A stretch of DNA of 64,000 nt, taken from contig CM049318.1 of assembly GCA_026874595.1 (NCBI GenBank), forward strand, positions 33,749,956 through 33,813,955. The letters run 5' to 3'. This DNA comes from Sipunculus nudus (taxonomy: Eukaryota; Annelida; Sipuncula; Golfingiida; Sipunculidae). The notes beneath the pieces were generated by a model. That model was not told the origin of the DNA and did no database searches. It saw nothing but the letters and a program-made list of their open reading frames with translations. A program made the translations under genes and the position numbers. Below, in pieces: positions 20,699 through 34,064 of the stretch. Within the stretch, counting starts at the first letter, position 1. Every line of letters starts with the position of its first letter.

Positions 20699-22468
20699 AT
20701 GGCGACCAAACAGGAGTCTCCAGCCAAAGATTTGCGGGAATGTCCAGTCTGTCTGGACGATATGATGAACAAGTCGCCGAATTACTGGAATGTAAGCACT
20801 CCTACTGCATGTCCTGTATTTCCGGACTAGCAGTGAATCATGGACAATCAGGCCTCTAAGTCCCATGCCCAAAGTGTAAATATAACACTATTGTAAATTC
20901 TGGGAAGTTGTCTGATCTTCTGGATAATTTTCTGCTGCAGGAGGTCAAGGTCATTCTAGATGACCACTCCAGGTACTTTTATTGCTTTTATGTCAGCAAG
21001 ATGGACAAAGAGGCACGAGCGGTCAACCAATGCATTACCTGCCAAATGTACATGTGCGGTGACTGCTCAGAGAAGCACAAAAAGATACCAAGGTTTATGA
21101 AACATGAAATAATAATTGTGACAGAGGAGAAACATCAAGAATACTGCCAGAAACACAACGAACCCGTTGCGTATGTTTGCATGGTTTGCTCACCAAACAG
21201 GTTAATATTTGATGTTTGTATGATGCTGGACGCGCCCTGTCACCGTGATAAAGACTTGATAGAATATACCACACATTTGTCCAAGGAAGAGTCAATACTG
21301 AAGTCAAAGCTAGATCAGCAAAACAATGTGGATAAATTCTTGTCAGAAATGGAAGACAAAAAGTTGAAGAAGATCACAAAAGCAAATGGTAATGCAATGT
21401 TCATTATATATAGTATAAAGCGGGCACAAGTGGATGTGAAAATGGAAACTGGGGAATCTATGAGCATTGCTTCCTTACAGCTGGCAGCGGATGAAGTTAA
21501 AAAAGTCAAAAGCAAAAGCCCTAAAGCTACTCAAGGATGAAGTCACCATGTCAGTAGACTGAGGAAGAGAAGAAAGCAAAGGAGAATCTTTTCCATCTGG
21601 ACAATGATTCACAGATTTGCCGGGGAATTTTGAACATCAAACAAATTTTAAGTAACATGTTTAATGATAGACTCATATTGGTGTTTTATTGGCGAATAAA
21701 TGGTATTGTGAAAAAGCTCGGTGCAAGCACGGACGGCCGAGTGGTATATGTCTGTGAAGGAAGCTGCGTTATAACAGATATATGTAGGGAGGTATACATT
21801 CGACATATCGAGACAAATCGCTTTATACCTGACGAGGAAAATACCAGTGTTGACATATGTAGTGGCCATATGTATATCTTTGCAGGTCATCACTTATACA
21901 AATTTGAGCTTTCATCGGATTTTACAAAACAAATGTGTCTCTTTTCTGCCCAGGAGTCGCCGTTAGGATTCTTCTATCCTCCCGTGAAAGAGTTTGTTAT
22001 ATTTGATACTGACAAAATGATTTATGCTTGGATGGATGGAAAGCTGTATAAAAAGACATTGAAACAATCTGGATATTTTTAATATAGTATTCCATATATT
22101 GATTTACAAGTTCAGCTTAGCAGGTATAAAACTGATTATCTGATAGGATTCATAGCTACTTATGTATTACATCAGACAGTACTTCTACATGATATTGACG
22201 GTAAGACTTTACATACCATAACAAAGCCTGGTTCACCAGTAAAACAACCAAGACTGCTACGGTAAGTACTCAAGGTAAAATAATGATTGCAGACTCTGAA
22301 ACACGTAAAATCGTTGAACGAACGGTGGAGGGAACATTTGTACGTAATGTTTTGACCACAGAAGATGGTTTGCTCAACCCTATCAATGTCATGATCAGTC
22401 CACCGTACCTATGGGTAGCTGACCAGATAGAGGGCAAGGAAACTATTCTTAAATGTTTCAACATGTGA
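20699..22468 (+). pseudogene. RING/B-box/NHL-like (TRIM-type) gene copy 1, degenerate
   Basis: ATG at 20699 opens MATKQESPAKDLRECPVC, the first Cys pair of a C3HC4 RING. A 1-base deletion near 20780 (compared with the copy at 37184) shifts the frame, and TAA follows in the shifted frame near 20857. From 20908 an open stretch gives the B-box (ITCQMYMCGDCSEKHKK), a second Cys cluster, and a coiled coil. A deletion of roughly 60 bp near 21540 breaks the frame again. The NHL-like beta-propeller part follows in pieces (21630-22082, 22283-22468), ending ILKCFNM*. Such proteins are usually E3 ubiquitin ligases, often RNA- or pathogen-responsive; no function should be expected from this copy. Confidence 0.8.
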
Positions 22469-22615
22469 TAATTAACATGTATGTTGAACAAATTGTATTT
22501 AAAAATGTGTGAATAGTTATATAAAGTTATAAATATACTGTACATAACTAAGCCTTTTACCAGTGCTCAGTACGAATTGTACATACATAGTTTTATTTTT
22601 TTATAAATGGTAGAA

Positions 22616-22810
22616 CCCAAAACCGTCCACTCGATAATTATACTGGCAAGATGGCGGAGGTTGGCCAAAGTAGTGCAATTTTGTTAATTATTTTATTAAT
22701 TGATACTGTTGATGACTGTTAGAGTTAAATAAGCAATGATTGAGAAATAAACATTCTTTCGGAAGTGTTTTGAATTCAATATTCCCTACTGTTACCATGT
22801 ATAGCCAAAG
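22616..22810. repeat. Fragment of the foldback element
   Basis: Closely matches 23625-23818 (AAAACCGTCCACTCGATAAT / AAGATGGCGGAGG / TTTCGGAAGTG). It lacks the terminal inverted repeats seen around the second copy. Confidence 0.8.
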
Positions 22811-23495
22811 ATGAGCAGAAGAAGTACTGTATATAAATGTTTTGCCAGAAATACAAAGGATGTTTTGATGCTCTTACATTAACCAATAAGGCATAATAAG
22901 ATCAGATAAGGTATATCCCACTTGATGTAAATGATAGGCAATGCAAATGTGTAGTCAAACGGGATTGATAAAAACTCTTACATACCCTATAAATTGAGCA
23001 TATCGGACTTTTATTCGATAATTCAAAAGAAATTCAACACTATGGTTTCAAGGCTGTCGTGAGAGTGTACTTTGTTTAACTAAAAATCTATAATGACACA
23101 GATGATTGTTCAGTGAATGAAAGTAAGAAATTGTTTTTATCATCACTGAACAGTTCACTGGCTTCTGTCTTTACCTGCTTAACCCCAACTAATGTCAGCT
23201 TTAGCGAAAATTGTTAAGGGATCCTTCAATTTCACAAGTCACATGTTCCAGTGCCCATTCTATGCATTATTTTAGTTTAAATTAATGATGAATGACTCTT
23301 AAACAGAATATATTGAACTTGGCTCCAAGCAACAACTACCTAAGCTCAGTCACGATTATATTTGTGTAGGTAATGAGACCATCAGATGTGTTTATGATGT
23401 GCAATATCTTGATGTAAGGCTTGATGCACAACTAAAGTTTGATAAACATATTATGTCAAAGTGTAAAGTTGCTTCCGACAATTAACACTGTATTA

Positions 23496-24144
23496 AGCTC
23501 CACTCGAGAGTGTGAAACTGGTTTCGGTTCAGCAGAACCATTCACTTACTAATAGCGAAACTGAAACTGGTTTTGGCGAAACTGCGAATCCATCTACGGA
23601 GATGGTTTTGGTTTCGGTTTCCCCAAAACCGTCAACTCAATAATTTTACTGGCAAGATGGCGGAGGTGGGCCAAAGTAGTGCAATTTTGTTAATTATTTT
23701 ATTAATTGATACTGTTGATGCCTGTTAGAGTTAAATAAGCAATGATTGAAAATAAACATTCTTTCGGAAGTGTTTTGAATTCAATATTCCCTACTGTAAC
23801 CATGTATAGCCAAAGGTGAGCCGCACGTATCCTGTACGTCCATGTTGTCTGACACGTGGACATGTAAGACGCAGAGAAACAGTTTGTTTAAATCATAATT
23901 AAATATATCATTTGCCAGTCACAATTAATAATGCTCTCACTTGGTCTTAAAGTGCCCAGGCATGGATCTCTAACTTCTGAGAAAATTTTCATATTTAATT
24001 TATATAATTAATAATAAATAATTTACGATGTTATCAATATATTCTATTAAAACCGAAACCGTCCACTTGAAAATACAAGGTGAAACCATACAGAACAAGT
24101 TTTCCTGGAACCGAAACCAGTTTTGAATTTTCGAGTGCGCCCTA
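23496..24144. mobile_element. Foldback element (MITE-like) with terminal inverted repeats
   Basis: The left end CACTCGAGAGTG...AAACTGGTTTCGGTTC and the right end GAACCGAAACCAGTTTT...CGAGTGCGCC are inverted copies over about 30 bp. The interior has no open frame. AAACTGG/CGGTTT motifs recur near both ends. Flanking TA may be the target duplication. It looks like a non-autonomous DNA transposon. Confidence 0.6.
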
Positions 24145-24303
24145 AGATCCATTCGAAAATTTCAGACGCCGGAGGCCTGCAAAAATTCTATTACTAGGAC
24201 TCGCGCACAGTCACTTAGTTTACTGCAACTCCTTCCTCTATGGAGCCTCTGCATACTTAATCGCTACCAAACGAATCAGAACTATCGTGCTAACTATGAT
24301 GCT

Positions 24304-24306
<3 letters not shown>

Positions 24307-24374
<68 letters not shown>
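24307..24374. repeat. (TA)n microsatellite
   Basis: About 68 bp of uninterrupted TA. Confidence 0.95.
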
Positions 24375-24376
<2 letters not shown>

Positions 24377-24436
24377 CGAAGGTAAAGATAAAGAGTGACG
24401 CCTTTTAGATAGACTAACTTGTTTATTAACACACCA

Positions 24437-24439
<3 letters not shown>

Positions 24440-24475
<36 letters not shown>
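24440..24475. repeat. (TA)n microsatellite
   Basis: About 36 bp of TA, 65 bp after the previous tract. Confidence 0.95.
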
Positions 24476-24478
<3 letters not shown>

Positions 24479-24918
24479 CATCACTGCACATTCAACATGG
24501 TTTCAAATACGTTAATTCTACAAAGAAACTATATGTCTTCTGTCGTATGATTACATGAAATTATTCTTTTAAACAACTTCAGCTGATCGTCAAGAAACCT
24601 AATTGGGTCACCAGTTTTCATATTTTATTCATAAATGTGACCTTCGGCTTCGGATGATAATTATCTTTAAATGTGTATAATCATTTCAAATTGAGACAAA
24701 AGACAACCATCATGTCAGAAATACATAAGTATTTTCTATTCATTTTGTGCCAACATAAAGTTATAGTATACTAATATCTTTAAACAGGACCTGCCGTGGC
24801 TATCGGGTTCCCGTGATGAACAGACATGGTTGAATAATGATTAAAATCGCCTGGGGTTAATGTTACTACCTATGTGGAGAGATATAGTCGTGACTGTCGG
24901 CAACTTCGGGCTGACTTA

Positions 24919-25418
24919 TGTAACAAATCAAACACCATGCAGCTGTAACCTATATTACATTCATAATGCATATTAAACACACGTTTGCACAAAATGTTGG
25001 AAAATAAAAAAACACATATTTGATCAAAAAGCATATACCACCGGTAACCAAGGGAAACCAATATGTGATCAGCGGTGTACAATCATGTGCCTGTCTACCT
25101 CCGCTCTAACAGCCGAAATGTTAACGTCGTTAAAGGTCCAAAGTCCTGTTATCATATTGGCACTACTTTGAACTACACAGCAGGGCACTTTACTACGTGA
25201 ACTTAGTAAATAGTTTACTTATCAAGAATCATTACAAGATATAATATTCAAAATAGTCGTACATTATTACCTACCGACTTACTACCAAACTTTCAGCCTG
25301 GACAACCCTACAGCGTTTGCCATTGTCAACATGTAGTATACAACGTGTATCAAGAGAGAGCGATCGATGTAACAGGTGAGAAACAGGAAGTGTAGGAAGG
25401 GGCCAAAAGGAAAACAAA
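24919..25418. repeat. Duplicated upstream flank of TRIM-like copy 2
   Basis: Matches 20220-20698 along most of its length, including the AACAGGTGAGAAACAGGAAG segment about 45 bp before the ATG. Its conservation with copy 1 shows a DNA-level duplication and not retroposition. Confidence 0.7.
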
Positions 25419-27247
25419 ATGGCGGCCAAACATTGGTCTCCAGTCAATGATTTACGGGAGTGTCCAGTCTGTCTGGACGACATGATGAACAAGTCGCCTA
25501 AAATAACAGGAATGTAAGCACTCCTACTGCATGTCATGTATTTCAGGACTAGCGGTCAAACCATGGAACATCAGGCCTTATAGTTCCATGCCTAAAGTGC
25601 AAGCATGATACAGTTGTAAAATTGGGGAAGTTGTCCTATCTTCCAGGTAATTTTCTGCTGCAGGAGGTCAAGGCCATTTTAAATGACCACTCCAGGTACT
25701 ATTATTGCTTTTATTGCAGCAAGATGGACAAGGAGACGAGAGCGGTCAGCCAGTGCATTACCTGCCACAGGTTTTTGTGCGAAGACTGCTCAGAGAAGCA
25801 CAAAAAGACACTAAGGTTTGTGAAACATGAAATAATAGTTGTTACAGAGGATAAACATCAAGAACACTGCCAGAAACGCAACGAACCCGTTGCGTATATT
25901 TGCATGGCTTGCTCAACTAACCGGTTAATATGTGATGGTTGTATAATGCTGGACGCTCCTTGTGACTCTGACAGAGACTTGGTAGATTACAACACACTAT
26001 TGTTCAAGGAAGAGTCAAAACTGAGGTCAAAGCTGGATCAGCAAAACATTGTGGATACAGTCTTGTCAGAAATGGAAGACAAAATTGTTGAAGGAGATAA
26101 CAAAAGTAAATGATAATGCAATGTTTATTATAGATGGCATAAAACGGGCACTAGAAGTTGTGGCACGGAAAACTATGTAGGAATCTATGAGCATTTCTTT
26201 ATTATAGCTGGTGGCAGGTGGATTTAAAAAGTCAAAGGCAAAAGCCCTAGGACTGCTCAAGGATGATAACACACGGTTAGAGGGTATACAAGAAACTGTG
26301 GGAGAAGTCACCAGGGCATTAGACAAATATACTGAAGAAAAGGAAAAAGTAAAGGAGAAGACTTTTCATCTGGACAATGGTTCACAGATCTGGCGGGAGC
26401 TTTTGAACATCAAACAAATTTTAAGTCGCGTGTTTAATAATAGACACAAAATGGTGTTTCGTTGGTCCATTTATGGCAATGCAATTAAGCTCAAGGCAAC
26501 CAGGGATTGCCGAGTACTGTATGTCTGTCAGCGAAGTCGCGTTATAACGGAGATTTCTAAAAAAAGAAAGACCTGTCAGTCGACGAAAAAGCACTTGGGA
26601 TTTTACAGGGACAGGGAAGTTCTTAGTGCTGACATCTTTGATAACCTAATGTACATTGTATACTGCGACACCCCTTACTCTGCCTTGTACAAGCTGTCAT
26701 CACATAAGAAAACCTTGTCTTCCTTGTCTGATCAGAAACGTTAGAAAAGATTTGATGACGACGTGACAGAGTTATGTGCATGTGATGTAAACGTTATCGT
26801 TTTTGCTTGGTCAGATGGATCATTGAGTAAAACTGACTCAATACGCTAACTACCTTTGATACGCTTTATCGTGATGGTCATGTTCAACTGACCAGATTTA
26901 ACACTAATGGCCAACTTGGATTCATCGCTACATATGTGACCCATCAGGCTGTACTTCTGCACGACACAGAGGGTAAAACCTTACAAACCATCAGTAAGGA
27001 CGTGTCACCAGTCAAACAACCAAGAGCTGCAAAGGAAAATGCTCAAGGCAACATTCTGATTGAGGATTCTGGAACATGTAAAATCGTTGAACTGACGGTA
27101 GAGGGAACACTCGTACGTAATGTTTTTACCAAATAAGACGGTCTACAGAATCCTAAAAATGTTGTGTATAGTGCCCCCTACCTTTGGGTAGCTGACCAGA
27201 TAAAGGTTACGGAAATTGTTTTTACATGTTTCAACATGTGTTCTTAG
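25419..27247 (+). pseudogene. RING/B-box/NHL-like (TRIM-type) gene copy 2, degenerate
   Basis: ATG at 25419 opens MAAKHWSPVNDLRECPVC. A 1-base insertion near 25503 and another near 25557 disrupt the RING. From 25622 the frame gives the B-box (CITCHRFLCEDCSEKHKK), a second Cys-rich motif (CMACSTNRLICDGC) and coiled coil. A 1-base gain near 26092 introduces TGA at 26111. The coiled coil and propeller resume at 26211-26744 and 26936-27136, ending CFNMCS* at 27245. Domain order is the same as the other copies. Four or more independent frame breaks show a pseudogene. Confidence 0.8.
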
Positions 27248-27700
27248 ACTAAATAGTCCCAGAACTAAAATAAACAGATTGTACCAATAAACATGAATAT
27301 CTACCATTCACATCAAAGGTCAAGTTTTATACCAACACACACACACATTTATATCTGAAAATCAGAGCACAAAAAGTTAAGAGCGATAATATAAAGCAGT
27401 TACCTACCATTTAATATGCCATATGTTCTCGCGCTTTAATACAATATGAGAACAGAAAGCCTGCCTGACCAAAAAAAGGAGATATTCCTGATGTACATAA
27501 TAATATCTTACGATACAAGCTGACGAGCTGACAATGTTTCCTAAAGTAAGAAGAAAGTTATTATATGACAAAGAGGACCTGCAAGTATTCCTTTCTCTTA
27601 TTAATCCACATGACATTCAGGTTTCCTTTACATTGGATTATGAATAATACAGAGATAATGCTGTTCCTTTAAATATCGGAATGTCCAGGTAATACATCTA
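27248..27700. other. Downstream of TRIM-like copy 2
   Basis: AT-rich with a short (CA)n near 27335. Nothing else recognised. Confidence 0.5.
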
Positions 27701-27719
27701 CCATACTTGAGTATAGTGA

Positions 27720-28800
27720 AAAGCTTTTTAGCGAACCTGTGAGCTTATGCGATGGTGCGGCGTCGTCCGTCGTGCGTCAGTGCGTCGTGCGTCGTCTGTA
27801 CGTTAACCATAGCTATCTCAAAAACGGCAGGAGCTAGCATCACCCAATATTTTTGCAAATAATCAGTCATCTAAAAAAATTTATCGGATTTTGTTTATTT
27901 TTTCTTACTTCATTTTCTTAGATTTTATATGGAAAAGGCTAAAAAAGCTTTAAAAATCTTCATCTCCGAAACTGTCAAACGAAATTGTCCAATATTTCAC
28001 AGAAATGATCCCTGGAACATTCTCTCTCAAGTTTGTTCGAATGGTTTCAGTTCGGGGATTTTTGGCCGAGTTACAGGAGGTTGAATTAAGTCATCTGTCA
28101 AATAAAAAGCATATTAAAATTTCAGTATCAGAAACGGCTGGAGCTATCATCATCAAATTTTATGCCAATGTTGGTCACATGAATCATATCTGAAATTGAG
28201 GTATTGGTGGCGCCACCTGCATCGACCTTTTTTGTACGGAGTCATCAGTGCCTGTATTACCCTGAGGGCTACGAAAAAAACTTCTTCTCTGAAACCATAT
28301 AGCCAAATTGTTTAATATTGCACAGAAATGGTCCTAGGGTAGTGCTTTCTGAAGTTGTTCAAATGGTCTCTGTTCAGTGACTTTTAGCTGAGTAATTATG
28401 GGAACCTGAATTTAGTCATAAGTCATAATAGCCCATTTTAGCCCAGTGACTACAAAGATCTTCTCCTCAAAAAACAACACTGGGCAAAATTCTTAAATCT
28501 CACACTTTAATTATCCTCAGATGTTGATAATTCAAGTTTGTTCAAATGGTTTTGCTTCAGTGCCTTTGGCTGAGTTACGGGAAGCTGAACTTAGCCAGTT
28601 TGCTGTATCTTCCTATATGAGTTATAAACCTGCAAAACGTTTTTCAACTGACGCCACTGAAGCCAGTTTGTATAATATTTTACAAGAATAAACCCCACAA
28701 TAATTCTTATAATAATTGTCTTTAATGGTTCCACATGAATGAATTTTGGCTGAATTATGGAGATTGAATTGAGTCATTTTACCATATATGTTAGCTTTGT
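27720..28800. repeat. Degenerate tandem array, four units
   Basis: Begins with a GTCGTCCGTCGTGCGTC-rich stretch (27765-27800). Then units repeat the order: AAAC-GGC / CAAATTGT-TAATATT-CACAGAAATG / TTGTTC-AATGGT-TC-GTT / GGC-GAGTTA-GG / TTGAA-T-AGTCAT. They start near 27960, 28300, 28480 and 28660 and are strongly diverged. One carries GGTGGCGCCACC at 28207. No coding potential is seen. Confidence 0.65.
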
Positions 28801-29215
28801 GATGCTGTTACATCTAGCCTGGCACCAGTTTATCAACATCTATTACATCATGCCACTAGACATTGTGATTTCAGGTTATCTTTCGTTAATATTGACAAGA
28901 ATATTTTTTAAAAGCTTTTAAAAAATTTGATTTATAATTTAACTTATTCATCATACCAGGCAATGTTACAATCATGGATATTCAGCTCTCTGTGGATATG
29001 TAAAAACGACCGACTGTACATGGATTTTAAATGATTAGTATCCATACTCAACTTAATTCAAGAATTTGCCATCAGTGAGACGTATCTGTATTATAATTTT
29101 GCATTCAAAATGCATCTGTAATAATATTTCATATATTCCTGATTTCATTATTTAAAAAAAAAGTCAGCTGAAAAGCATTTTGAATTGGGAAAATTTATTT
29201 TAAAATTATTTCAAG
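28801..29215. other. AT-rich spacer
   Basis: No gene or clear repeat recognised. Confidence 0.5.
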
Positions 29216-29354
29216 TAGGGACCACTTTGTGTACAGATGGCAGCACTTTGTTTAACATTGGCAGATTGCCAGTGCCTTGATGCTGGCCATTAGCCAAGAT
29301 GTCAGCTCTATAAATAGTTTGGCACAGTGCCAGGACTGGAAGAAGTGCAGCCAG

Positions 29355-29592
29355 GTATCGGTCAAGAGTACACTCAGTGCAGTAGCTGCATTCTATTGAT
29401 AACTTTGGCAGACTGCTCACTTCATCAGATTTGGCACTAAAGATCAGCCTGGATCTATTTATAGCTTTGGCAGACTGCCACTGTGTCAGATTATGCAACA
29501 GGTCAAGAGTTCACTCAGTGCAACCAGGTACAGGTCAAGGGTTCACTCAGTCTAGCCAGGTGCAGGTCAAGACTTCACTCAGCGCAGTAGCT
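29355..29592. repeat. Minisatellite, 32-bp period
   Basis: GGTCAAGAGTTCACTCAGTG-type units follow one another at 29492, 29524 and 29556, and an outlying one lies at 29359. Each contains GGTCAAG, then CACTCAG, then CAGGT(A/G)CA. Confidence 0.8.
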
Positions 29593-29654
29593 TGAGCCAG
29601 CAATTTGTCAGAGTGTACTCGGAGGCAACTGCCTTACTCACCTAACCTTGGTCA

Positions 29655-30012
29655 GCCCAGTGCATCAAACTCAAGGGAAGTTTTGATGTATTGGCCTGAT
29701 ATTTTGACCTGTATGCGTCTTTGATGGCTTTCTCGTTTACAGGACAGGTGTCGCAACCTACATTGACTTTTGCGCCTGCTTATTTCTACAGAGGAATTTG
29801 ATTCATCAGCCTGAAATTTGGCATATTTATACATATCGAATAGCTTTATCGTGTACAAGACCAATGGCGCCACCTACAATATTTTTGCACAGTGTATATC
29901 ACTGCTTATTTCGCAGGAGGGGTTTGACATATCAATCTGACATTGGGCATATGTATATATCTCTTCGTTGTATACAAAACTGGTGGTGCCAGCTACAATC
30001 ATTTTTGTGTTT
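29655..30012. repeat. Tandem repeat of ~135 bp, three units
   Basis: Each unit has TTTGA--TAT--CCTGA--TTTG, then TGTACAAGAC-like, then a GGCGCCACCTACA/GGTGCCAGCTACA block, as at 29866 and 29991. It shares the GGCGCCACC core with the arrays at 28 and 41-52 kb. Confidence 0.65.
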
Positions 30013-33000
30013 TGTGCACCCGTACCAGAATCTCAGCAGTGATGTTTGTGTAATTGTTTCTTCTTCAAAGTGTTTAGTACTTGCATTGTTCAGATACATG
30101 TTACACATGTTCTTGAAAAGTAAGGGTCCAGCATTGAAGCTTTATACCTAGTGTAGTCCCATTGCACAGGTTTGCATTAGGCCTGTAGTCCTTGTTACAA
30201 ATATCTCAAGTGTTATTATTTAGTTTCAAGCTTCCTTAATAACCCTATAGGGGATTGAAATTATTTAACCGGAACCAGATTACTGTGTTTCAGAATGTGC
30301 GCTATTGTAGTTTTAATTGCCGAAACAAGGTCACAATGAATTAAGGTATTTCATTGTGAAATTTAATATCATTTCCTAGATTTAATCTTATCTGTGCATT
30401 TGTATCGACAGATATATGAGTGTAAATGAGTAATCACTCGTAATATGAGTGTAAATGAGATTTTTGCTAAGAACCCGAAAATCACTTTTAATTTAGAGCA
30501 GAGACATACAAGGGTGGGACAATATAGGCTTTTCGACTATGACCATACATGTATGAATATAAAGCAATAAACTTCTGCGAAATGAAAACTAATTTTTCTG
30601 CATTGGTGGTTTTTTTATAATTCAGAGTAAATGTGCATACAGATACCAGGCTTGGGGATCGAGCAAGCGCAACTTCCTTACACAAAAGTCACACCAAGTT
30701 ATTTTTAAGCATCTTTTTCTCTGTCATAACGGATCACTGTGCACCACTGTATATTCACTCATTTTACCAAGTATCGAGAAGTTAAATGTTGTTTCGGTAT
30801 ATATCTTTACAATATATTTTTATACACGAGTTGTAATTTAAGAGGTAGAGGAAGTGTAGGCCTATATTTGTCATTAGAGCAAGAAAATTTCGTACAAGCA
30901 TAAAATATCCTAAATCTATATATTAATAGCGTAACGCGATTTGTGTGATTTTCCGTATCTCCTCTGATACGACCGTACGGATTGCCGTGACTTTCTACAT
31001 ACATATGCTCCGGGTTTGTCCGAAGAGACGCCACCCACTTTTATTTCCAATATTTGTATATTTCGTGCATAATTAATAATTTAAATATTTGCGCCCACCC
31101 CACCACCCCCCTACGAGCGCCCCTTTTCTTGTGCATTCGGGCCTGATAAAACAACGGCCATAGTATGTGTGATGCCGGGACCGAGATTTCCATGGGGGGG
31201 GGGGGTTATTAGTGGGGTTTTCGTGCATTTCGCGGTAACTGGCCCGTTATAATCCCCATTGGTGATCACTTCTCAAAAGGCAACCTTCGCGCAGGGATAA
31301 GGTCTATTGTGCACAAGGAATCCCTTCACAGACAAGATCTCGCATGAAAAGAACGCTCAGAAGGGGGATCTTTAAAAGAATCACTATTAATCGAATGGTA
31401 GTGAATGCAGTGACTGTCTCACTGGAAACCATTAAATTGGCCCAGCTTTCAAACAGGAATGGTCTTTGGGAGTTCGTGAAATTAAAAAAAATATACAGTC
31501 ATTAAATGTACATCTTGCTATAATGCTACCACGGACTTTTGCGCAGCGGGATTGCCTGACGATGTGAGTGTTCAGTGCTACTGTACAACCATGCAAGAAT
31601 GCAATTATCGAGAACACGTCTCAACGCTACTTTACAACCATGCAAGAATGCAATTATCGAATACACGTCTCAGCGCTACTTTACTTCCATGCAAGATAAC
31701 AGGTTTCTTTACTGCCGGATTGACGTAGGATATGAGGGCAACTTTAAATAGCGATGAGTAACATAAAATATTTTCATATAAAAATGATTTCCTTTGTCAT
31801 ATCAACTTCTCAGAAAAATTCTCCGGCCAATCTCTTGGATTCAATAAGATTTTTATGCAATTTGTTTGATTTTTCGTTACGCCTCTGATACAAACGTATG
31901 GATAGCCGTGATTTTCGACATACATATGCTCCGGGTTTGTCTGAAGACACACCACCATTCGTACCGGAACGTAATCGTCCAAGTCTTCCAGACTCTAACA
32001 CAAGGTCAACTCAAAGACAGAACACACCAAATGTGGTCATCAAAGAGATCTTGTGAGGATAACATTGTACAACAAAGTTATTCAATTATGAAAGACTATT
32101 TGACATAAGATCTAACTTCTCGCTCAAAACCGTGAGTAGCACGGGTTATTGCTAGTACATCTATAATAAGTACATAACGACCTACACTATTATGTTACAC
32201 ACTATTATGGTGTAACAAAAACATGTTCACAGGAAACTACTTTATGTGTATCACAGGCAAGAATTCCATTTGTAGTGTGTCTAGCATGGATTTTACATAA
32301 AGATCTTAACGTGCAATGATTTGATTTATCTTAAGTGACTTGGTGGGAAATATGGAAAATTCAAACTAGAAATACATCAGACATTTGGGAGACTGACAGC
32401 AACCCATTTACTCTATAGATCGTGTGTCTAAAGAGGAAATCATGTATGGCAAAGATTAGCCGTGAATGTAGGGTCCACGCTAAAACTTAACGCGTATTTA
32501 ATCAGCATTGGAACGGGAATGGTCTCTTTTTGGTGAGGGGGATGCGACGGCATTATTTTCCAAAACTTCATCCAGGAACATGAGGGCCATAACACTCAGC
32601 TGGATAGATCTGGGTAGTGACACATTCGTTGCACAGGGTTCAGTTTTAATGTTGTTAGCTTCTCTGGAAGTGCATACATAATCATTTGCAATTATGCAAA
32701 TAAACGACCAATCATCAATATTATCGATTTATTGATACACCACTTAAACATAATGACACAGGGAAGTATGGTAGGCAACGGGAACCAGTCTATGCTATGT
32801 AACGTTATAGCTATAGTGAGTGAACTCTGGTGGAGACTAATATCGTGTCTTGTTATATGTAACACATCGTGTCAGACTTTGTTACAAAAAATACTTAGTA
32901 TGAGACGTCTACGTCCTCCGCTAATTTTAATAACAAGGGGACAAATATAGCTTCTCTTGTCATGGGATTTGACGTTGATTTAAGTCTTGGTCGAGATTGT

Positions 33001-34064
33001 AACCCCTCGTGCTCTGAAAAACAAGGCAGCCAACTGAATAAAATTATAAACTCTTCTTGGGGAAAAGTTAACCTTCGATTGATGTAAATATTTTGGCAAT
33101 AAACTGATTGGAGAAAGAACACTTTGATGAATGAATATATTCGTCATCCCATAAATGCTCTAAATCTTGAGAACCCATTAATTGAATACCCAAAGTTGAA
33201 ATTAAATTCCAATAACTGGCGCATATCCCTTAAATGCCAGTTTATATTGTGAAGGCAATTTAATCATGCACAGACGAAATTAGCGTAATTGTGAGCTGAA
33301 GGGTTTAATTAATGAAACATCCTACATATAACATTCAACTGATATCAATGATATGTCTGGTATCGATGGCATGACTAATAGAAATCAGGGCCACTTTCAG
33401 TTTTTAATAAAAAATTTTACGTGTGGTGAAAAAATTATGACAATGTTAAAGAAATGAATAAAGGTCAAGCTGAGAGGTCTTGGTCGAGACAACAGGCCAT
33501 GCAATAATGGATACAGTTTGGAAAATGGTGGAATAGCAGATCCTGATAACGGCATCTTGTTCGTGCTCATGCCCTGCGTAAGCACGCGATAGATACAGAT
33601 ACACCATACAGAAAGGCCTACATATTAAATCCTTAAGGCATGTTTCTCTACATTTGGATAAGATTATCATCGATTTATTTCCATGCATACATAGAGCGGG
33701 CTGTATCATGGTGCCTAAAATGGTGAAACAGCGAACCTAACAACATTCATTGGCTATATTTGCTGAGAAAATGTTAGGGTGGGGGCAATCCAGAAGAGTA
33801 TTGATATAATATATAACATTATATATTTTCATAAAATGAGATGCCTAATTGTGATATTATTGTGGAAAGATGCGAAAGAAAAATGGAGCAAACTTTAAAC
33901 TTTCTATCTCGTAATCGCTGATTAAATATACATTTGATTCCCTGAGGGATGAGGGAGACACAGTTACATTTGTAAAACAAATAGACGGGTTGTTTTATAT
34001 AATCGGTATAGCCATGATTAAATAACCCTAGCCCTAATCCTTAACCCGAACCGGGTAAGGATTA
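30013..34064. other. Non-coding stretch with minor repeats
   Basis: About 4 kb with no convincing gene. It holds a ~100-bp repeat pair (30935-31035 and 31860-31960, sharing ACATATGCTCCGGGTTTGTC), a 53-bp minisatellite (31566-31690), a poly(G) run (31194-31206), and a segment at 32640-32750 related to 61870-62080. Confidence 0.5.
31566..31690. repeat. Minisatellite, ~53-bp period, 2.4 units
   Basis: CAACCATGCAAGAATGCAAT and ACACGTCTCA recur at about 53-bp spacing. The third unit is partial and diverged. Confidence 0.85.

Larger units (their letters stand above)
22469..24918. other. Spacer with repeats and microsatellites between TRIM-like copies 1 and 2
   Basis: Holds two copies of a ~195-bp repeat (22616-22810 and 23625-23818), a foldback element (about 23496-24144), and (TA)n tracts at 24307-24374 and 24440-24475. 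No gene is seen. Confidence 0.6.

Noticed and set aside
24238-24484. Open frames of Ile-Tyr repeats
   Set aside because: They are translations of (TA)n microsatellites; the same holds at 2403-2624, 3687-3914 and 54855-55147.
34021-34060. True telomere or interstitial telomere array
   Set aside because: Only a few degenerate TAACCC-like units; too short to call.
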